Shown: piece by piece, positions 15,736-23,653 of the stretch
Position numbering within the stretch: the stretch's first letter is position 1
Layout: every line of letters begins with the position of its first letter
Program-made: the position numbers and the translations under genes
Source: an uncultured Elusimicrobia bacterium
GTDB taxonomy: Bacteria > Elusimicrobiota > Elusimicrobia > Elusimicrobiales > UBA9959
Assembly: GCA_903867985.1 (NCBI GenBank)
Contig: CAIPTO010000048.1
Coordinates: 1 to 36,719 of the forward strand
Direction of reading: 5' to 3'
DNA: 36,719 nt
The notes under the pieces: generated by a model
Databases searched by the model: none
The model's input: the letters and a program-made list of their open reading frames with translations, nothing else
Told to the model about the DNA's origin: nothing

Positions 15736-16554
15736 CTATCTCGTCTCCAGACCTTTGACCGCCTTTTCGATCGCGGCGGCCAACGCTTTGGCGGCGGGCG
15801 AATCCTTCTTGGTTTCAACGAACAGCAGCCCCTTGTCGCCCGCCTCCACCATGTCCGGATCGAAAGGGATCCGGCCCAGGAAAGGCACATCAAGCGATGC
15901 CGCGGCTCTCTCTCCGCCGCCGGCTTTAAAAAGATTTACGTGCCCGCCGCAGTGGGGACAGGGAAAATCGGTCATATTCTCTACTATCCCCAGCACCCTC
16001 ACGCCAAGCTGCTTAAGAAAATTAACGGCCTTCTTTGAATCCAGCAGGGCCACATCCTGGCCAGTGGTCACAACCACGCCGCCGGCAAGCCCCGGGAGGA
16101 GCTGACAGATTGAAAGGGGCTCGTCGCCGGTCCCGGGCGGGGCGTCTATTATAAGGTAGTCCAGATCGCCCCAATTAACATCAGCCAGAAATTGTTTCAG
16201 CACGTTCAGCTTCATCGGGCCGCGCCAGATAACCGGCGTAGCGCCCTCTTTGATCAGTGAGCCCATGGAAAGCATCACCAGGTTATCCCTGACCGGCACC
16301 GGCTCAATAGCCTTACCGTCCGATACGGGATTTACGCCTTCCCGCCCCGTCATCTTGGCGATGGATGGCCCGTGGATATCTATATCCAGCAGTCCGACCC
16401 TGAAGCCTTTGCCGCTGAGCAGCGCCGCGAAAGAGACGGCCACTGAACTTTTACCCACGCCGCCCTTATTGCTCATGACTATGACCTTATTCTTAACCCT
16501 GGCCATGTTCTCTTTTATCCGCGACATCGAACCGTCTATGGCGACCTTATGCAT
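15736..16554 (-). CDS. mrp: Mrp/NBP35-type Fe-S cluster carrier ATPase
   Basis: A 272-residue ParA-like P-loop ATPase of the Mrp/ApbC family. The deviant Walker A is SNKGGVGKSS (about 29-38), with a switch segment DIDIHGPS and IIDAPPGTGDE later. A C-terminal CPHC pair is the usual bridging site for a [4Fe-4S] cluster shared by a dimer. Such proteins bind and transfer Fe-S clusters to client enzymes in the cytoplasm. Between a hydrogenase island and radical-SAM/ferredoxin genes, a cluster-supply role is plausible but not demonstrated. GGAG (complement of 16562-16565) precedes the ATG by seven bases. Transcribed away from the lysine operon. Confidence 0.88.
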   Translation of the reverse strand: MHKVAIDGSMSRIKENMARVKNKVIVMSNKGGVGKSSVAVSFAALLSGKGFRVGLLDIDIHGPSIAKMTGREGVNPVSDGKAIEPVPVRDNLVMLSMGSLIKEGATPVIWRGPMKLNVLKQFLADVNWGDLDYLIIDAPPGTGDEPLSICQLLPGLAGGVVVTTGQDVALLDSKKAVNFLKQLGVRVLGIVENMTDFPCPHCGGHVNLFKAGGGERAAASLDVPFLGRIPFDPDMVEAGDKGLLFVETKKDSPAAKALAAAIEKAVKGLETR

Positions 16555-16633
16555 GATGAATCTCCAGTACCGTTCAGAGCTGCGACCTGTAACCGGTTTC
16601 CGCCCAAAGATATGCCTACCCTGAAAACAGGTC

Positions 16634-16680
16634 TTAATAAGTATATTTAATTATATTTTGTTATAATATTGAAAATTTGT
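16634..16680. promoter_or_regulatory. AT-rich divergent promoter region
   Basis: An AT-rich island between the minus-strand mrp gene and the plus-strand lysine operon contains TATAAT on the plus strand (16662-16667) and TATAAT and TATACT words on the minus strand (complement of 16650-16655 and 16640-16645). No good -35 box is spaced to any of them, so individual promoters are not resolved. Confidence 0.35.
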
Positions 16681-16684
16681 CTCC

Positions 16685-16849
16685 GGAGCCTGTCCGACAT
16701 AAGGTTTTTAAGGCGAAATTGACGGTTTTGAAGCCGAGCCGAAGTGACGCGAAACGAGCAGGCTCCAATGAGCCTGTAAGTTGAACGGCGCAAAGGCGCA
16801 GGCAAAAAACGGCAATTGCAGCCAAAATTCCTTATATCGGACAGGCTCC
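16685..16849. repeat. 165-bp palindromic MITE-like element
   Basis: Terminal 20-bp inverted repeats (16685-16704 and 16830-16849, beginning GGAGCCTGTCCGA) match at 19 of 20 positions. Inside, an imperfect second stem (about 16711-16730 with 16803-16823) continues the fold. At the centre is a perfect hairpin CAGGCTC-CAAT-GAGCCTG (16759-16776), which repeats the terminal GAGCCTG word. No coding sequence fits it. It lies directly upstream of the atoD ribosome binding site, so transcripts starting to its left must read through it. Such an architecture suggests a non-autonomous mobile repeat. Confidence 0.6.
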
Positions 16850-16882
16850 CAGAAACAATCACTTCAGCGAAAGGGGAAAAAC

Positions 16883-17560
16883 ATGAAACCCGTACTCACT
16901 CCTGAGCAGGCTGTAGACTCCATAAAAGACGGCTCATCCGTAATGGCGGGTGGCTTTATGGGCTGCGGGAACGCGTTCACGCTGATCGACGCGCTGATCA
17001 ACAAAGGCTCTAAAGACCTCACGCTTATCACCAGCGACACCGCCTTCCCGGACGTGGGGGTAGGCCGCCTGATCTGTCAGGGGCGCGTAAAGAACCTGTA
17101 CGCCACGCACATCGGCACGAACCCCGTCTCCGGCTGCAAAATGAATTCTGGGGAAATGACCGTCACGCTTGTCCCGCAGGGGACTTTTTCAGAACGCATC
17201 CGCGCGAAAGGCGCAGGGCTGGGCGGAGTTCTCACCCCTACCGGCATAGGCACCGATATTGAAAAGGGGAAGCAGAAGTTGACCATCGGCGGCAAAGATT
17301 ACCTGCTTGAACTCCCGCTGGGCGCGGAGTTCGCCCTGATAAAGGCGGAGGTGTGCGACAAATCCGGAAATTGCTTTCTGCCAATGGCGACTAAAAACGC
17401 CGCCGTGGTAATGGCCATGGCCGCCGATCATGTTATCGTCGAAGCCGAAAAGATAGTAGAAGCCGGAGAGCTGGACCCGGAAAAAGTAACTATACCCGGC
17501 GTTTTTATTTCCGCGATAGTTAAAGCCGCGCTTCCGGCGGCTAACCTTCAGCTTAAATAG
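16883..17560 (+). CDS. atoD: Acetate/acetoacetate CoA-transferase alpha subunit
   Basis: A 225-residue subunit A of a family I CoA-transferase. The N-terminal segment GSSVMAGGFMGCGN and the later GIGTD motif are typical of AtoD/ScoA proteins. With the beta subunit it moves CoA between acyl-CoA and acetoacetate. In lysine fermentation it activates the acetoacetate released by Kce. The start is ATG 16883, six bases after AGGGG. An upstream in-frame ATG at 16781 would add 34 residues encoded by the palindromic repeat and is rejected. First gene of the lysine operon, 33 bases before atoA. Confidence 0.9.
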   Translation: MKPVLTPEQAVDSIKDGSSVMAGGFMGCGNAFTLIDALINKGSKDLTLITSDTAFPDVGVGRLICQGRVKNLYATHIGTNPVSGCKMNSGEMTVTLVPQGTFSERIRAKGAGLGGVLTPTGIGTDIEKGKQKLTIGGKDYLLELPLGAEFALIKAEVCDKSGNCFLPMATKNAAVVMAMAADHVIVEAEKIVEAGELDPEKVTIPGVFISAIVKAALPAANLQLK

Positions 17561-17593
17561 CCGACCGCCTGGCCGGAAACAAGGAGATTTATC

Positions 17594-18253
17594 ATGGATC
17601 CTAAAGAACTTAAGAGAGTCCGCCTGGTAAAACGCATAGCGCAGGAATTTCCGGATGGCGCTCTGGTAAACCTGGGCATCGGCATGCCCACCATGGTGGC
17701 TGACTATATTCCCGCCGGTAAGACTATACTCCTGCATTCGGAGAACGGCTTCACCGGCCTCGGCCCCCAGGCGGAAAAAGGTAAGGAAGACCCCCGGCTG
17801 GTCAACGCGGGCGGACAGCCTGTAACCATACTGCCCGGCGGCTGTTTTTTTGACTCATCCATGTCTTTTGCCATAATCCGCGGCGGACACGTGGATTACA
17901 CCGTTTTGGGCGCGCTGGAAGTGGATGAGCAGGGCAACCTGGCGAACTACATGATACCGGGCAAAATGGTGCCGGGAATGGGCGGCGCTATGGACCTTGT
18001 GGTGGGGGCGAAGAATGTCATCATCGCCATGGATCACGTCAATAAGAACGGCGCTCCGAAAATCCTTAAAAAATGTTCCCTGCCTCTCACCGCGGTGGGA
18101 GAAGTCGACGTCATAGTCACCGATATGGCCTTCATCCGGGTAACCAAGAAAGGCCTGGTCCTTGAGGAGATAGCCGAAGACACCACAGTTGAAGAAGTTA
18201 TAAAAGCCACGGAGGCGCACCTGCATATTTCAGGCAAATTAGGAAAATTCTGA
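17594..18253 (+). CDS. atoA: Acetate/acetoacetate CoA-transferase beta subunit
   Basis: A 219-residue subunit B of the same CoA-transferase. The catalytic glutamate that forms the glutamyl-CoA thioester is E50 in LHSENG, and the NLGIGMPT motif (27-34) and a glycine-rich GGAMDL segment follow the family pattern. AAGGAG precedes the ATG. Substrate choice (butyryl-, acetyl- or other acyl-CoA as donor) cannot be read from sequence. Because no butyrate genes occur nearby, acetyl-CoA is a reasonable donor, giving acetate plus acetoacetyl-CoA for the thiolase at the end of the operon. Confidence 0.9.
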   Translation: MDPKELKRVRLVKRIAQEFPDGALVNLGIGMPTMVADYIPAGKTILLHSENGFTGLGPQAEKGKEDPRLVNAGGQPVTILPGGCFFDSSMSFAIIRGGHVDYTVLGALEVDEQGNLANYMIPGKMVPGMGGAMDLVVGAKNVIIAMDHVNKNGAPKILKKCSLPLTAVGEVDVIVTDMAFIRVTKKGLVLEEIAEDTTVEEVIKATEAHLHISGKLGKF

Positions 18254-18278
18254 GGATCAGAGGAATAAAGGATATCTC

Positions 18279-19097
18279 ATGCCTAACAAAATGATAATAA
18301 CCTGCGCTTTGAGCGGCGCGGAAACCACAAAAGCCCAGGCTCCAGCTCTGCCGGTCACGCCCGAAGAGCTCGCGGCTTCGGCGGAAGAGGCCTGCCGGGC
18401 CGGAGCCTCCATAGTCCACCTGCACGCCAGAAACGCCGACGGCACTCCGACCGCCGACGTGAAAATTTTCAAGGCGGCCATGGACCTGATACGCAAAAAA
18501 TGCGACGTGGTGATCGAGCTTACTACCGGCGGCGCGGTGGGCATGACCCCGGAAGAGCGCATAGCCCCTGTGGCGCTTAAGCCGGACATGGCGTCGCTTG
18601 ACTGCGGAACAGTCAACTTCGGCAACGACTACATAATCAACACGCTGCCCATCATGCGCCAGTTCGCGCTTGAGATGAATAAGCACGGCGTGCGCCCCAC
18701 GCTGGAATGCTTCGACGTCTCGCACGTGCAGTCATCCCATATTCTTATTAAAGAGGGCCTGCTGAAGCCGCCCTATCATTACGGCTTCGTTATGAACGTG
18801 CCTGGCGCGCTGAGCCTCAGCGTGAAGACCCTTTCCTACATGATCGACCAGATGCCGCCGGAAAGCTATTTCACCGTTATGGGCGTGGGCCGCGCTCATC
18901 TGCCGGGGATATACGGCGCCATAGCCGCCGGCGGGTTCATCCGCGTCGGCTTTGAGGATAATATTTACTATTCCAAGGGAAGACTGGCCAAGTCCAACGC
19001 GGAATTTGTTGAGAGAGCGGTGCGTATAACTAAAGAAGCGGATCTGGAAATAGCTAAACCCGGCGATGTGCGCAAGATGTTCGCCCTAAAAGAATAA
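18279..19097 (+). CDS. kce: 3-keto-5-aminohexanoate cleavage enzyme
   Basis: A 272-residue BKACE-family TIM-barrel enzyme. It condenses 3-keto-5-aminohexanoate with acetyl-CoA, yielding acetoacetate and 3-aminobutyryl-CoA. The N-terminal IITCALSGAE segment and the metal-binding HLHAR (about 47-51) are diagnostic, and the ECFDVSH segment contributes to the active site. The family covers several beta-keto acid substrates, but the kdd and kam neighbours identify lysine fermentation. Spacing of 25 bases from atoA and 23 to the first kdd indicates one transcript. Confidence 0.92.
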   Translation: MPNKMIITCALSGAETTKAQAPALPVTPEELAASAEEACRAGASIVHLHARNADGTPTADVKIFKAAMDLIRKKCDVVIELTTGGAVGMTPEERIAPVALKPDMASLDCGTVNFGNDYIINTLPIMRQFALEMNKHGVRPTLECFDVSHVQSSHILIKEGLLKPPYHYGFVMNVPGALSLSVKTLSYMIDQMPPESYFTVMGVGRAHLPGIYGAIAAGGFIRVGFEDNIYYSKGRLAKSNAEFVERAVRITKEADLEIAKPGDVRKMFALKE

Positions 19098-19120
19098 AAG
19101 AAAAACAAACAGGAGAAAAA

Positions 19121-20182
19121 ATGTCAAAAACCATAATCGTAAAGAAAGGCGGCAACCCGTTCGGCTCGCACAGGGTCATAGAACCCAAAGGCGCATTGCC
19201 CCAGCCCGCGCTGAAAGTAGACAACAATATGGACTACATCTATGATAACGAGATCATGATCGATGTGGAAACACTCAATATCGACTCCGCCAGTTTTACC
19301 CAGATAAAGGACGCCACCGGGCGCGACGAATCTAAAATTAAAGAGATGATCCTGCGGATAGTAGGAGAGCGCGGCAAGATGCAGAACCCCGTAACCGGCT
19401 CGGGCGGCATGTTCATCGGCCGCGTCGCAAAGATAGGCCCGAAGCTGGAGGGGAAAATAAATCTTAAGGCCGGAGACAAGGTGGCGAGCCTCGTCTCGCT
19501 CTCACTGACCCCGCTAAAGATAGAGAAGATCCTTGGTATAAAAAAGGGCACCGAACAGGTGAATGTCAAAGCCAAAGCCGTGCTTTTTGAGAGCGGGATT
19601 TACGCCAAACTCCCTAAAGATATGCCTGAGACGCTGGCCCTGGCCGTGCTGGACGTAGCGGGCGCGCCCGCGCAGACCGCCAAACTGGTGAAGCCCGGCA
19701 ACACGGTGGTAATCATCGGCGCCGCCGGCAAATCCGGAGTGCTGTGCGCCTACGAAGCCAAGCGGCGCGCGGGGATAAGCGGCAAGGTTATAGGCACAAC
19801 CAGCTCCGATAACGGCCTCAAAAACATGAAAGAATACGGTCTCTGCGACGTCAATCTCAAACTCAGCGCCACCAATGCCCTAGAATGCTACGAGACTATA
19901 CATAAGCTGACCGGCGGCAGGATGGCCGACGTGATAATAAACTGCGTCAACATCCCCAATACCGAGATGGCCTCCATACTGATGTGCCGCGACGGCGGCG
20001 TGGTGTACTTCTTCACCATGGCGACCTCGTTCACCAAGGCGGCGCTGGGAGCTGAAGGGGTGGGCAAGGACGTGGACATGATAATCGGCAACGGCTACAC
20101 AAAGGACCACGCCGACATCACCCTTAACATACTGCGCGAGTCTTCCAAAATCCGCAAGATATACGAGAAGATATACGCCTGA
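19121..20182 (+). CDS. kdd: L-erythro-3,5-diaminohexanoate dehydrogenase, copy 1
   Basis: A 353-residue oxidoreductase that deaminates 3,5-diaminohexanoate to 5-amino-3-ketohexanoate, releasing ammonium and reduced pyridine nucleotide. The Rossmann motif is VVIIGAAGKSG. The following strand ends VIGTTSSD, without an acidic residue, which would suit NADP as well as or better than NAD. The N-terminal NPFGSHRVIEPKG and C-terminal GNGYTKDHADIT segments are characteristic of Kdd. A second copy, about three-quarters identical by eye, follows after a strong hairpin. AGGAG precedes the ATG. Confidence 0.9.
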   Translation: MSKTIIVKKGGNPFGSHRVIEPKGALPQPALKVDNNMDYIYDNEIMIDVETLNIDSASFTQIKDATGRDESKIKEMILRIVGERGKMQNPVTGSGGMFIGRVAKIGPKLEGKINLKAGDKVASLVSLSLTPLKIEKILGIKKGTEQVNVKAKAVLFESGIYAKLPKDMPETLALAVLDVAGAPAQTAKLVKPGNTVVIIGAAGKSGVLCAYEAKRRAGISGKVIGTTSSDNGLKNMKEYGLCDVNLKLSATNALECYETIHKLTGGRMADVIINCVNIPNTEMASILMCRDGGVVYFFTMATSFTKAALGAEGVGKDVDMIIGNGYTKDHADITLNILRESSKIRKIYEKIYA

Positions 20183-20229
20183 GAGCGCAAGAGTCCGGCC
20201 GCGGAAAATTTCCGCGGCCGGGACGCTCT
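20182..20229 (+). other. Strong hairpin between the two kdd genes
   Basis: CCGGCCGCGG (20195-20204) pairs perfectly with CCGCGGCCGG (20212-20221) around AAAATTT. An outer pair AGAGCG/CGCTCT (20182-20187/20224-20229) also matches. There is no T-run, so it is not a canonical terminator. It fills nearly the whole gap and may stabilise or partially attenuate the transcript, setting different levels for the two paralogs. Confidence 0.6.
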
Positions 20230-20245
20230 AGACCACAGGAAACCC

Positions 20246-21301
20246 ATGGTTATACAGATAAAGTCCGGGGGAAACCCTTTCGGCACGCACCGGGTTATAG
20301 AGCCCAGGGGTGTCCTGCCGCAGCCTGCGCTTAAAATAGACAACAATATCGATTATATTTACGACAACGAGATACTTGTGGACGTGGACACTCTGAACAT
20401 AGATTCCGCCTCCTTCACGCAGATAAAAGAGGCGGCTGGCCGCGATGAGAAGATAATAATCGACACGATAACGCGCATCGTATCCGAGAAGGGTAAGATG
20501 CAGAACCCGGTAACAGGCTCGGGCGGAATGTTCACGGGCACGGTGGCGGTAATAGGTCCAAAATTGGCGGGGAAAATTGATTTAAAGCCGGGCGACAAGA
20601 TAGCCAGCCTGGTCTCGCTTTCACTGACGCCGCTGAATATAGAAAAAATATTGGGCATAAAGAAGGGCACGGAACAGGTGAAGGTTAAAGCCAGGGCCAT
20701 ACTTTTCGAGAGCGGCATTTACGCCAAACTTCCCGCTGACCTGCCGCAGACACTGGCGCTGGCTATACTAGACGTGGCCGGCGCACCCGCCCAGACTGCC
20801 AAGCTTGTAAAACCGGGCTCCACCGTAGCAATACTGGGTGCGGCCGGAAAATCCGGAGTACTGTGCTCCTATGAGGCGAAGAGGCGCGTCGGAGTAAGCG
20901 GCCGCGTGATAGGCCTGGAATACTCCGCTGCAGCGGTAAAGAAGATGCAGGACTACGGTTTTTGCACCGACGCGGTGCAAGCCAACGCCACCGACGCGCT
21001 GGAATGTTACTCGAAGGTCAGCGCCCTTACCGGCGGGAAAATGGCCGATGTCGTAATTAACTGCGTCAATATCCCGAATACCGAAATGGCCTCTGTCATG
21101 CTTTGTCGTGAAGAAGGCACGGTCTATTTTTTCAGCATGGCGACATCCTTCACAAAGGCGGCGCTCGGAGCCGAGGGCGTCGGCAAAGATGTTCACATGA
21201 TCATCGGAAACGGTTACACCAGACACCACGCGGATATCACCATCAACATTCTGCGCGAATCGCCGGTGATACGAAATATTTACGAAAAGATATACGCGTG
21301 A
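20246..21301 (+). CDS. kdd: L-erythro-3,5-diaminohexanoate dehydrogenase, copy 2
   Basis: A 351-residue paralog of the preceding gene with the same architecture and motifs (NPFGTHRVIEPRG, Rossmann GAAGKSG, GNGYTRHHADIT). The clearest divergence is just after the Rossmann glycines: the strand ends VIGLEYSA with an acidic E, typical of NAD binding, where copy 1 has TTSSD. The next 30 residues also differ most. This suggests different cofactor preference or a heteromer. AGGA (20237-20240) precedes the ATG. The third base of codons differs widely between copies, so the duplication is not recent. Confidence 0.88.
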   Translation: MVIQIKSGGNPFGTHRVIEPRGVLPQPALKIDNNIDYIYDNEILVDVDTLNIDSASFTQIKEAAGRDEKIIIDTITRIVSEKGKMQNPVTGSGGMFTGTVAVIGPKLAGKIDLKPGDKIASLVSLSLTPLNIEKILGIKKGTEQVKVKARAILFESGIYAKLPADLPQTLALAILDVAGAPAQTAKLVKPGSTVAILGAAGKSGVLCSYEAKRRVGVSGRVIGLEYSAAAVKKMQDYGFCTDAVQANATDALECYSKVSALTGGKMADVVINCVNIPNTEMASVMLCREEGTVYFFSMATSFTKAALGAEGVGKDVHMIIGNGYTRHHADITINILRESPVIRNIYEKIYA

Positions 21302-21302
21302 T

Positions 21303-21339
21303 ATTAGAGGATTAGAAGATTAGAGGACTGGAAGATTAG
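21303..21339 (+). repeat. 8-bp tandem repeat upstream of kamA
   Basis: Four and a half units of an 8-base word follow the second kdd stop: ATTAGAGG, ATTAGAAG, ATTAGAGG, ACTGGAAG, ATTAG. The rest of the 143-base gap before kamA shows no ORF or strong hairpin. Purine-rich units could bind a protein or reflect slippage. No function is evident. Confidence 0.7.
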
Positions 21340-21444
21340 TGTTCGGACTCACTACATTGTCAGAGAACAACCGGCGGGGAAGATAAATTAAACTCTGCGA
21401 ACCGCATAGCTAAATCTTTGATCCGTAATTATAATGGAGAACAT

Positions 21445-22713
21445 GTGAAACAATACTCTAAGGTGGACTGGAAACAAATACCTCTGTGGAAAGATGTCTC
21501 CGCGCGCGACTGGTTCGACTATAAATGGCAGCTGAAGAATGTCATAAAGGATATCCTCACACTGGACAAGGTCGTAAAGCTGGACGATGCGGAAAAAAAA
21601 GACCTCAAAAATTGCCTCAAAAAGTTCACCATGGCAATAACGCCCTACTATGCGGCCCTGATGGACAAGAAAAACAAGAACTGCCCGGTCAGAATGCAGG
21701 CCATACCCCGGGCCCTGGAACTGAAAGACGACCCCTCCGATCTGTCAGACCCGCTGCACGAGGATGTGGACTCGCCAGTGCCGGGCCTTACGCACCGCTA
21801 CCCGGACCGCGTACTGCTGCTGGTCACGAATATCTGCTCCATGAACTGCCGCCACTGCACCCGCCGCCGCTTTGTGGGTTTCGAAGACGTGCATATGGCT
21901 CCGGCTAACCTGGATAAGGCTATAGAATATATCCGCAGGAACAGGGCCGTGCGAGACGTCCTGATCTCCGGCGGCGACCCGCTGGTTTTGACCGACGCCG
22001 CGCTTGAAGCCATCATAAAGCGCCTGCGGGCCATAGACCACGTGGAAATAATCCGTATCGGCAGCCGCACGCCTGTGGTTATGCCTATGAGGATCACTGA
22101 CGATCTGGTCACAATGCTCAAGAAGTACCACCCGATATACGTGAACACGCATTTCAACCATCCCAAGGAAATGACGGCCGAGGCAGCCGCCGCCTGCGCC
22201 AAGATGGCCGACGCCGGCATCCCGGTCGGCAATCAGAGCGTGCTTCTCAGAGGCGTTAACGACTGCCCCCAGACAATGAAGCGCCTGGTACACGAACTCC
22301 TGGTTGCTCGCGTTAAACCTTATTACATCTACCAGTGCGACCTGTCAAAAGGCATCAGCCACTTCAGAACCACCGTCTCAAAGGGTATCGAGATCATAGA
22401 GAATCTGCGCGGCCACACGACAGGCATGGCCGTGCCGACCTTTGTCGTGGACGCGCCCGGCGGCGGTGGGAAGACCCCGGTTATGCCGACTTATGTCATA
22501 TCCATGTCGGAGAAGCGCGTGGTGCTGCGCAATTACGAGGGCGTTATCACCACTTACACCGAACCCTCCGCCTATACCTCGGACTGCGGAACCTGCGAAT
22601 ACTGCGCGGACGATAAATATAAGCCAATCGACGGGGTGGCGCGCCTACTGAACGGCGATCTGCTCACGCTTGAGCCTTCGCAGCTGACGCGCAATAAGCG
22701 CCATAAAAAATAA
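21445..22713 (+). CDS. kamA: Lysine 2,3-aminomutase
   Basis: A 422-residue PLP-dependent radical SAM enzyme converting L-lysine to L-beta-lysine. The SAM cluster motif is C131-SMN-C135-RH-C138, followed by TRRRFVG. SGGDPL and a late segment with MPTYVISMSE match the family, and the C-terminus holds a Cys cluster (DCGTCEYC) like the zinc site of clostridial enzymes. I take GTG 21445 as start, five bases after GGAG (21436-21439). An in-frame TTG at 21418 lacks a ribosome site, and the nearby ATGs are out of frame. It carries out the first step of the lysine pathway. Confidence 0.92.
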   Translation: MKQYSKVDWKQIPLWKDVSARDWFDYKWQLKNVIKDILTLDKVVKLDDAEKKDLKNCLKKFTMAITPYYAALMDKKNKNCPVRMQAIPRALELKDDPSDLSDPLHEDVDSPVPGLTHRYPDRVLLLVTNICSMNCRHCTRRRFVGFEDVHMAPANLDKAIEYIRRNRAVRDVLISGGDPLVLTDAALEAIIKRLRAIDHVEIIRIGSRTPVVMPMRITDDLVTMLKKYHPIYVNTHFNHPKEMTAEAAAACAKMADAGIPVGNQSVLLRGVNDCPQTMKRLVHELLVARVKPYYIYQCDLSKGISHFRTTVSKGIEIIENLRGHTTGMAVPTFVVDAPGGGGKTPVMPTYVISMSEKRVVLRNYEGVITTYTEPSAYTSDCGTCEYCADDKYKPIDGVARLLNGDLLTLEPSQLTRNKRHKK

Positions 22714-22755
22714 CCGGTTGCCCGGCCTCTATCCGCCTTGGCCCGGACTGGCATT

Positions 22756-23646
22756 ATGAATATCCCAAAAACGCTTAAAGACAGGGTAACCTTTATTATC
22801 GGCTCTAAAAAGAACGCCGGCAAAACGGCTTTTCTCAATTACGCGCTGGAGGGCCTGCGCCCCGAAACCGGAGTGGCGTATCTTAGCGCGGGCGTGGACG
22901 GGGAAAGGACGGACGCGGTTTTCGGCCACCCGAAGCCGCAGATAAGCGCCAGAAAAGGCGACCTTCTTATCACTGCGGAAACGGCTATGTCGCCCAGCGA
23001 AGCGTCCTTTGAGATCCTTAACGTTTACCCGTCTAAAACGGCGCTCGGAAGGATGGTTCTCCTGCGAACCCTGCGCGAAGGAAGAGTGGAACTCATAGGC
23101 CCGGAAAACAATTCGCAACTGTCAACGATACTATCAGACCTTGAGAAGCATAAGGCCACCACCATCCTGGTCGACGGGGCGGTGGACCGCATCACCCAGG
23201 CGGCCTCTCATAAAAAAGCTAATCTGATCTATGTGGCGAAAGTTGCGCCGGAAAATATGCAGTCAGTACTCGACGGCATAAAGCTTATTTACGCCGCCTC
23301 CAAAGCCCCTAAGTATTCCAATTGCGAACAGCTCTTCGCGGACCAGGGCCCGGCCATACTGCGCCAGGGCGATAGAGCGCTGATAAAGGGCGCGGTGACA
23401 AAAAGCAAGCTGGAGGGGCTGTTAAAGACCGATAAGACACTGATCTTTGAGGACCTGACCAAACTTTTTATCACTTACGGCGAATGGTCCGGACTTGAGA
23501 AAAACCACGCCATATATTTTGGCAGGAAGCTTGAGTTATCAGCGTTTATCATCAATTTGTATAATGTGTCAAAGGACGATTTCCTGCGGAAAATTGACAA
23601 CCCGGGCCTTGCAGGTAAAATTCTTTTCAACCCGTACATTTCATAA
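22756..23646 (+). CDS. kamB: KamB-like P-loop protein of the lysine aminomutase operon
   Basis: A 296-residue protein with a Walker A motif GSKKNAGKT (about 16-24) and a later ILVDGAVDR segment that could serve as Walker B. No membrane or DNA-binding region is visible. Its place between kamA and the MutS-like kamC matches the kamB position in Fusobacterium and clostridial lysine clusters. KamB and KamC are thought to act together as a reactivase/chaperone that restores cobalamin-inactivated lysine 5,6-aminomutase. I assign the role by gene order and P-loop. ATG 22756 has a poor ribosome site, so the start is less certain. Confidence 0.75.
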   Translation: MNIPKTLKDRVTFIIGSKKNAGKTAFLNYALEGLRPETGVAYLSAGVDGERTDAVFGHPKPQISARKGDLLITAETAMSPSEASFEILNVYPSKTALGRMVLLRTLREGRVELIGPENNSQLSTILSDLEKHKATTILVDGAVDRITQAASHKKANLIYVAKVAPENMQSVLDGIKLIYAASKAPKYSNCEQLFADQGPAILRQGDRALIKGAVTKSKLEGLLKTDKTLIFEDLTKLFITYGEWSGLEKNHAIYFGRKLELSAFIINLYNVSKDDFLRKIDNPGLAGKILFNPYIS

Positions 23647-23653
23647 CCCTGAT

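Noticed and set aside
16781-16882. N-terminal extension of atoD from an upstream in-frame ATG
   Set aside because: The extra 34 residues come from the palindromic repeat, have no family counterpart, and the ATG at 16883 has a good ribosome site.
21303-21339. CRISPR array
   Set aside because: Units are only 8 bp with no spacers, and no cas genes are in the window.
23495-23653. kamC start inside kamB
   Set aside because: It would overlap kamB by about 150 bases with an unlikely Cys- and Thr-rich sequence. ATG 23654 fits the operon spacing.
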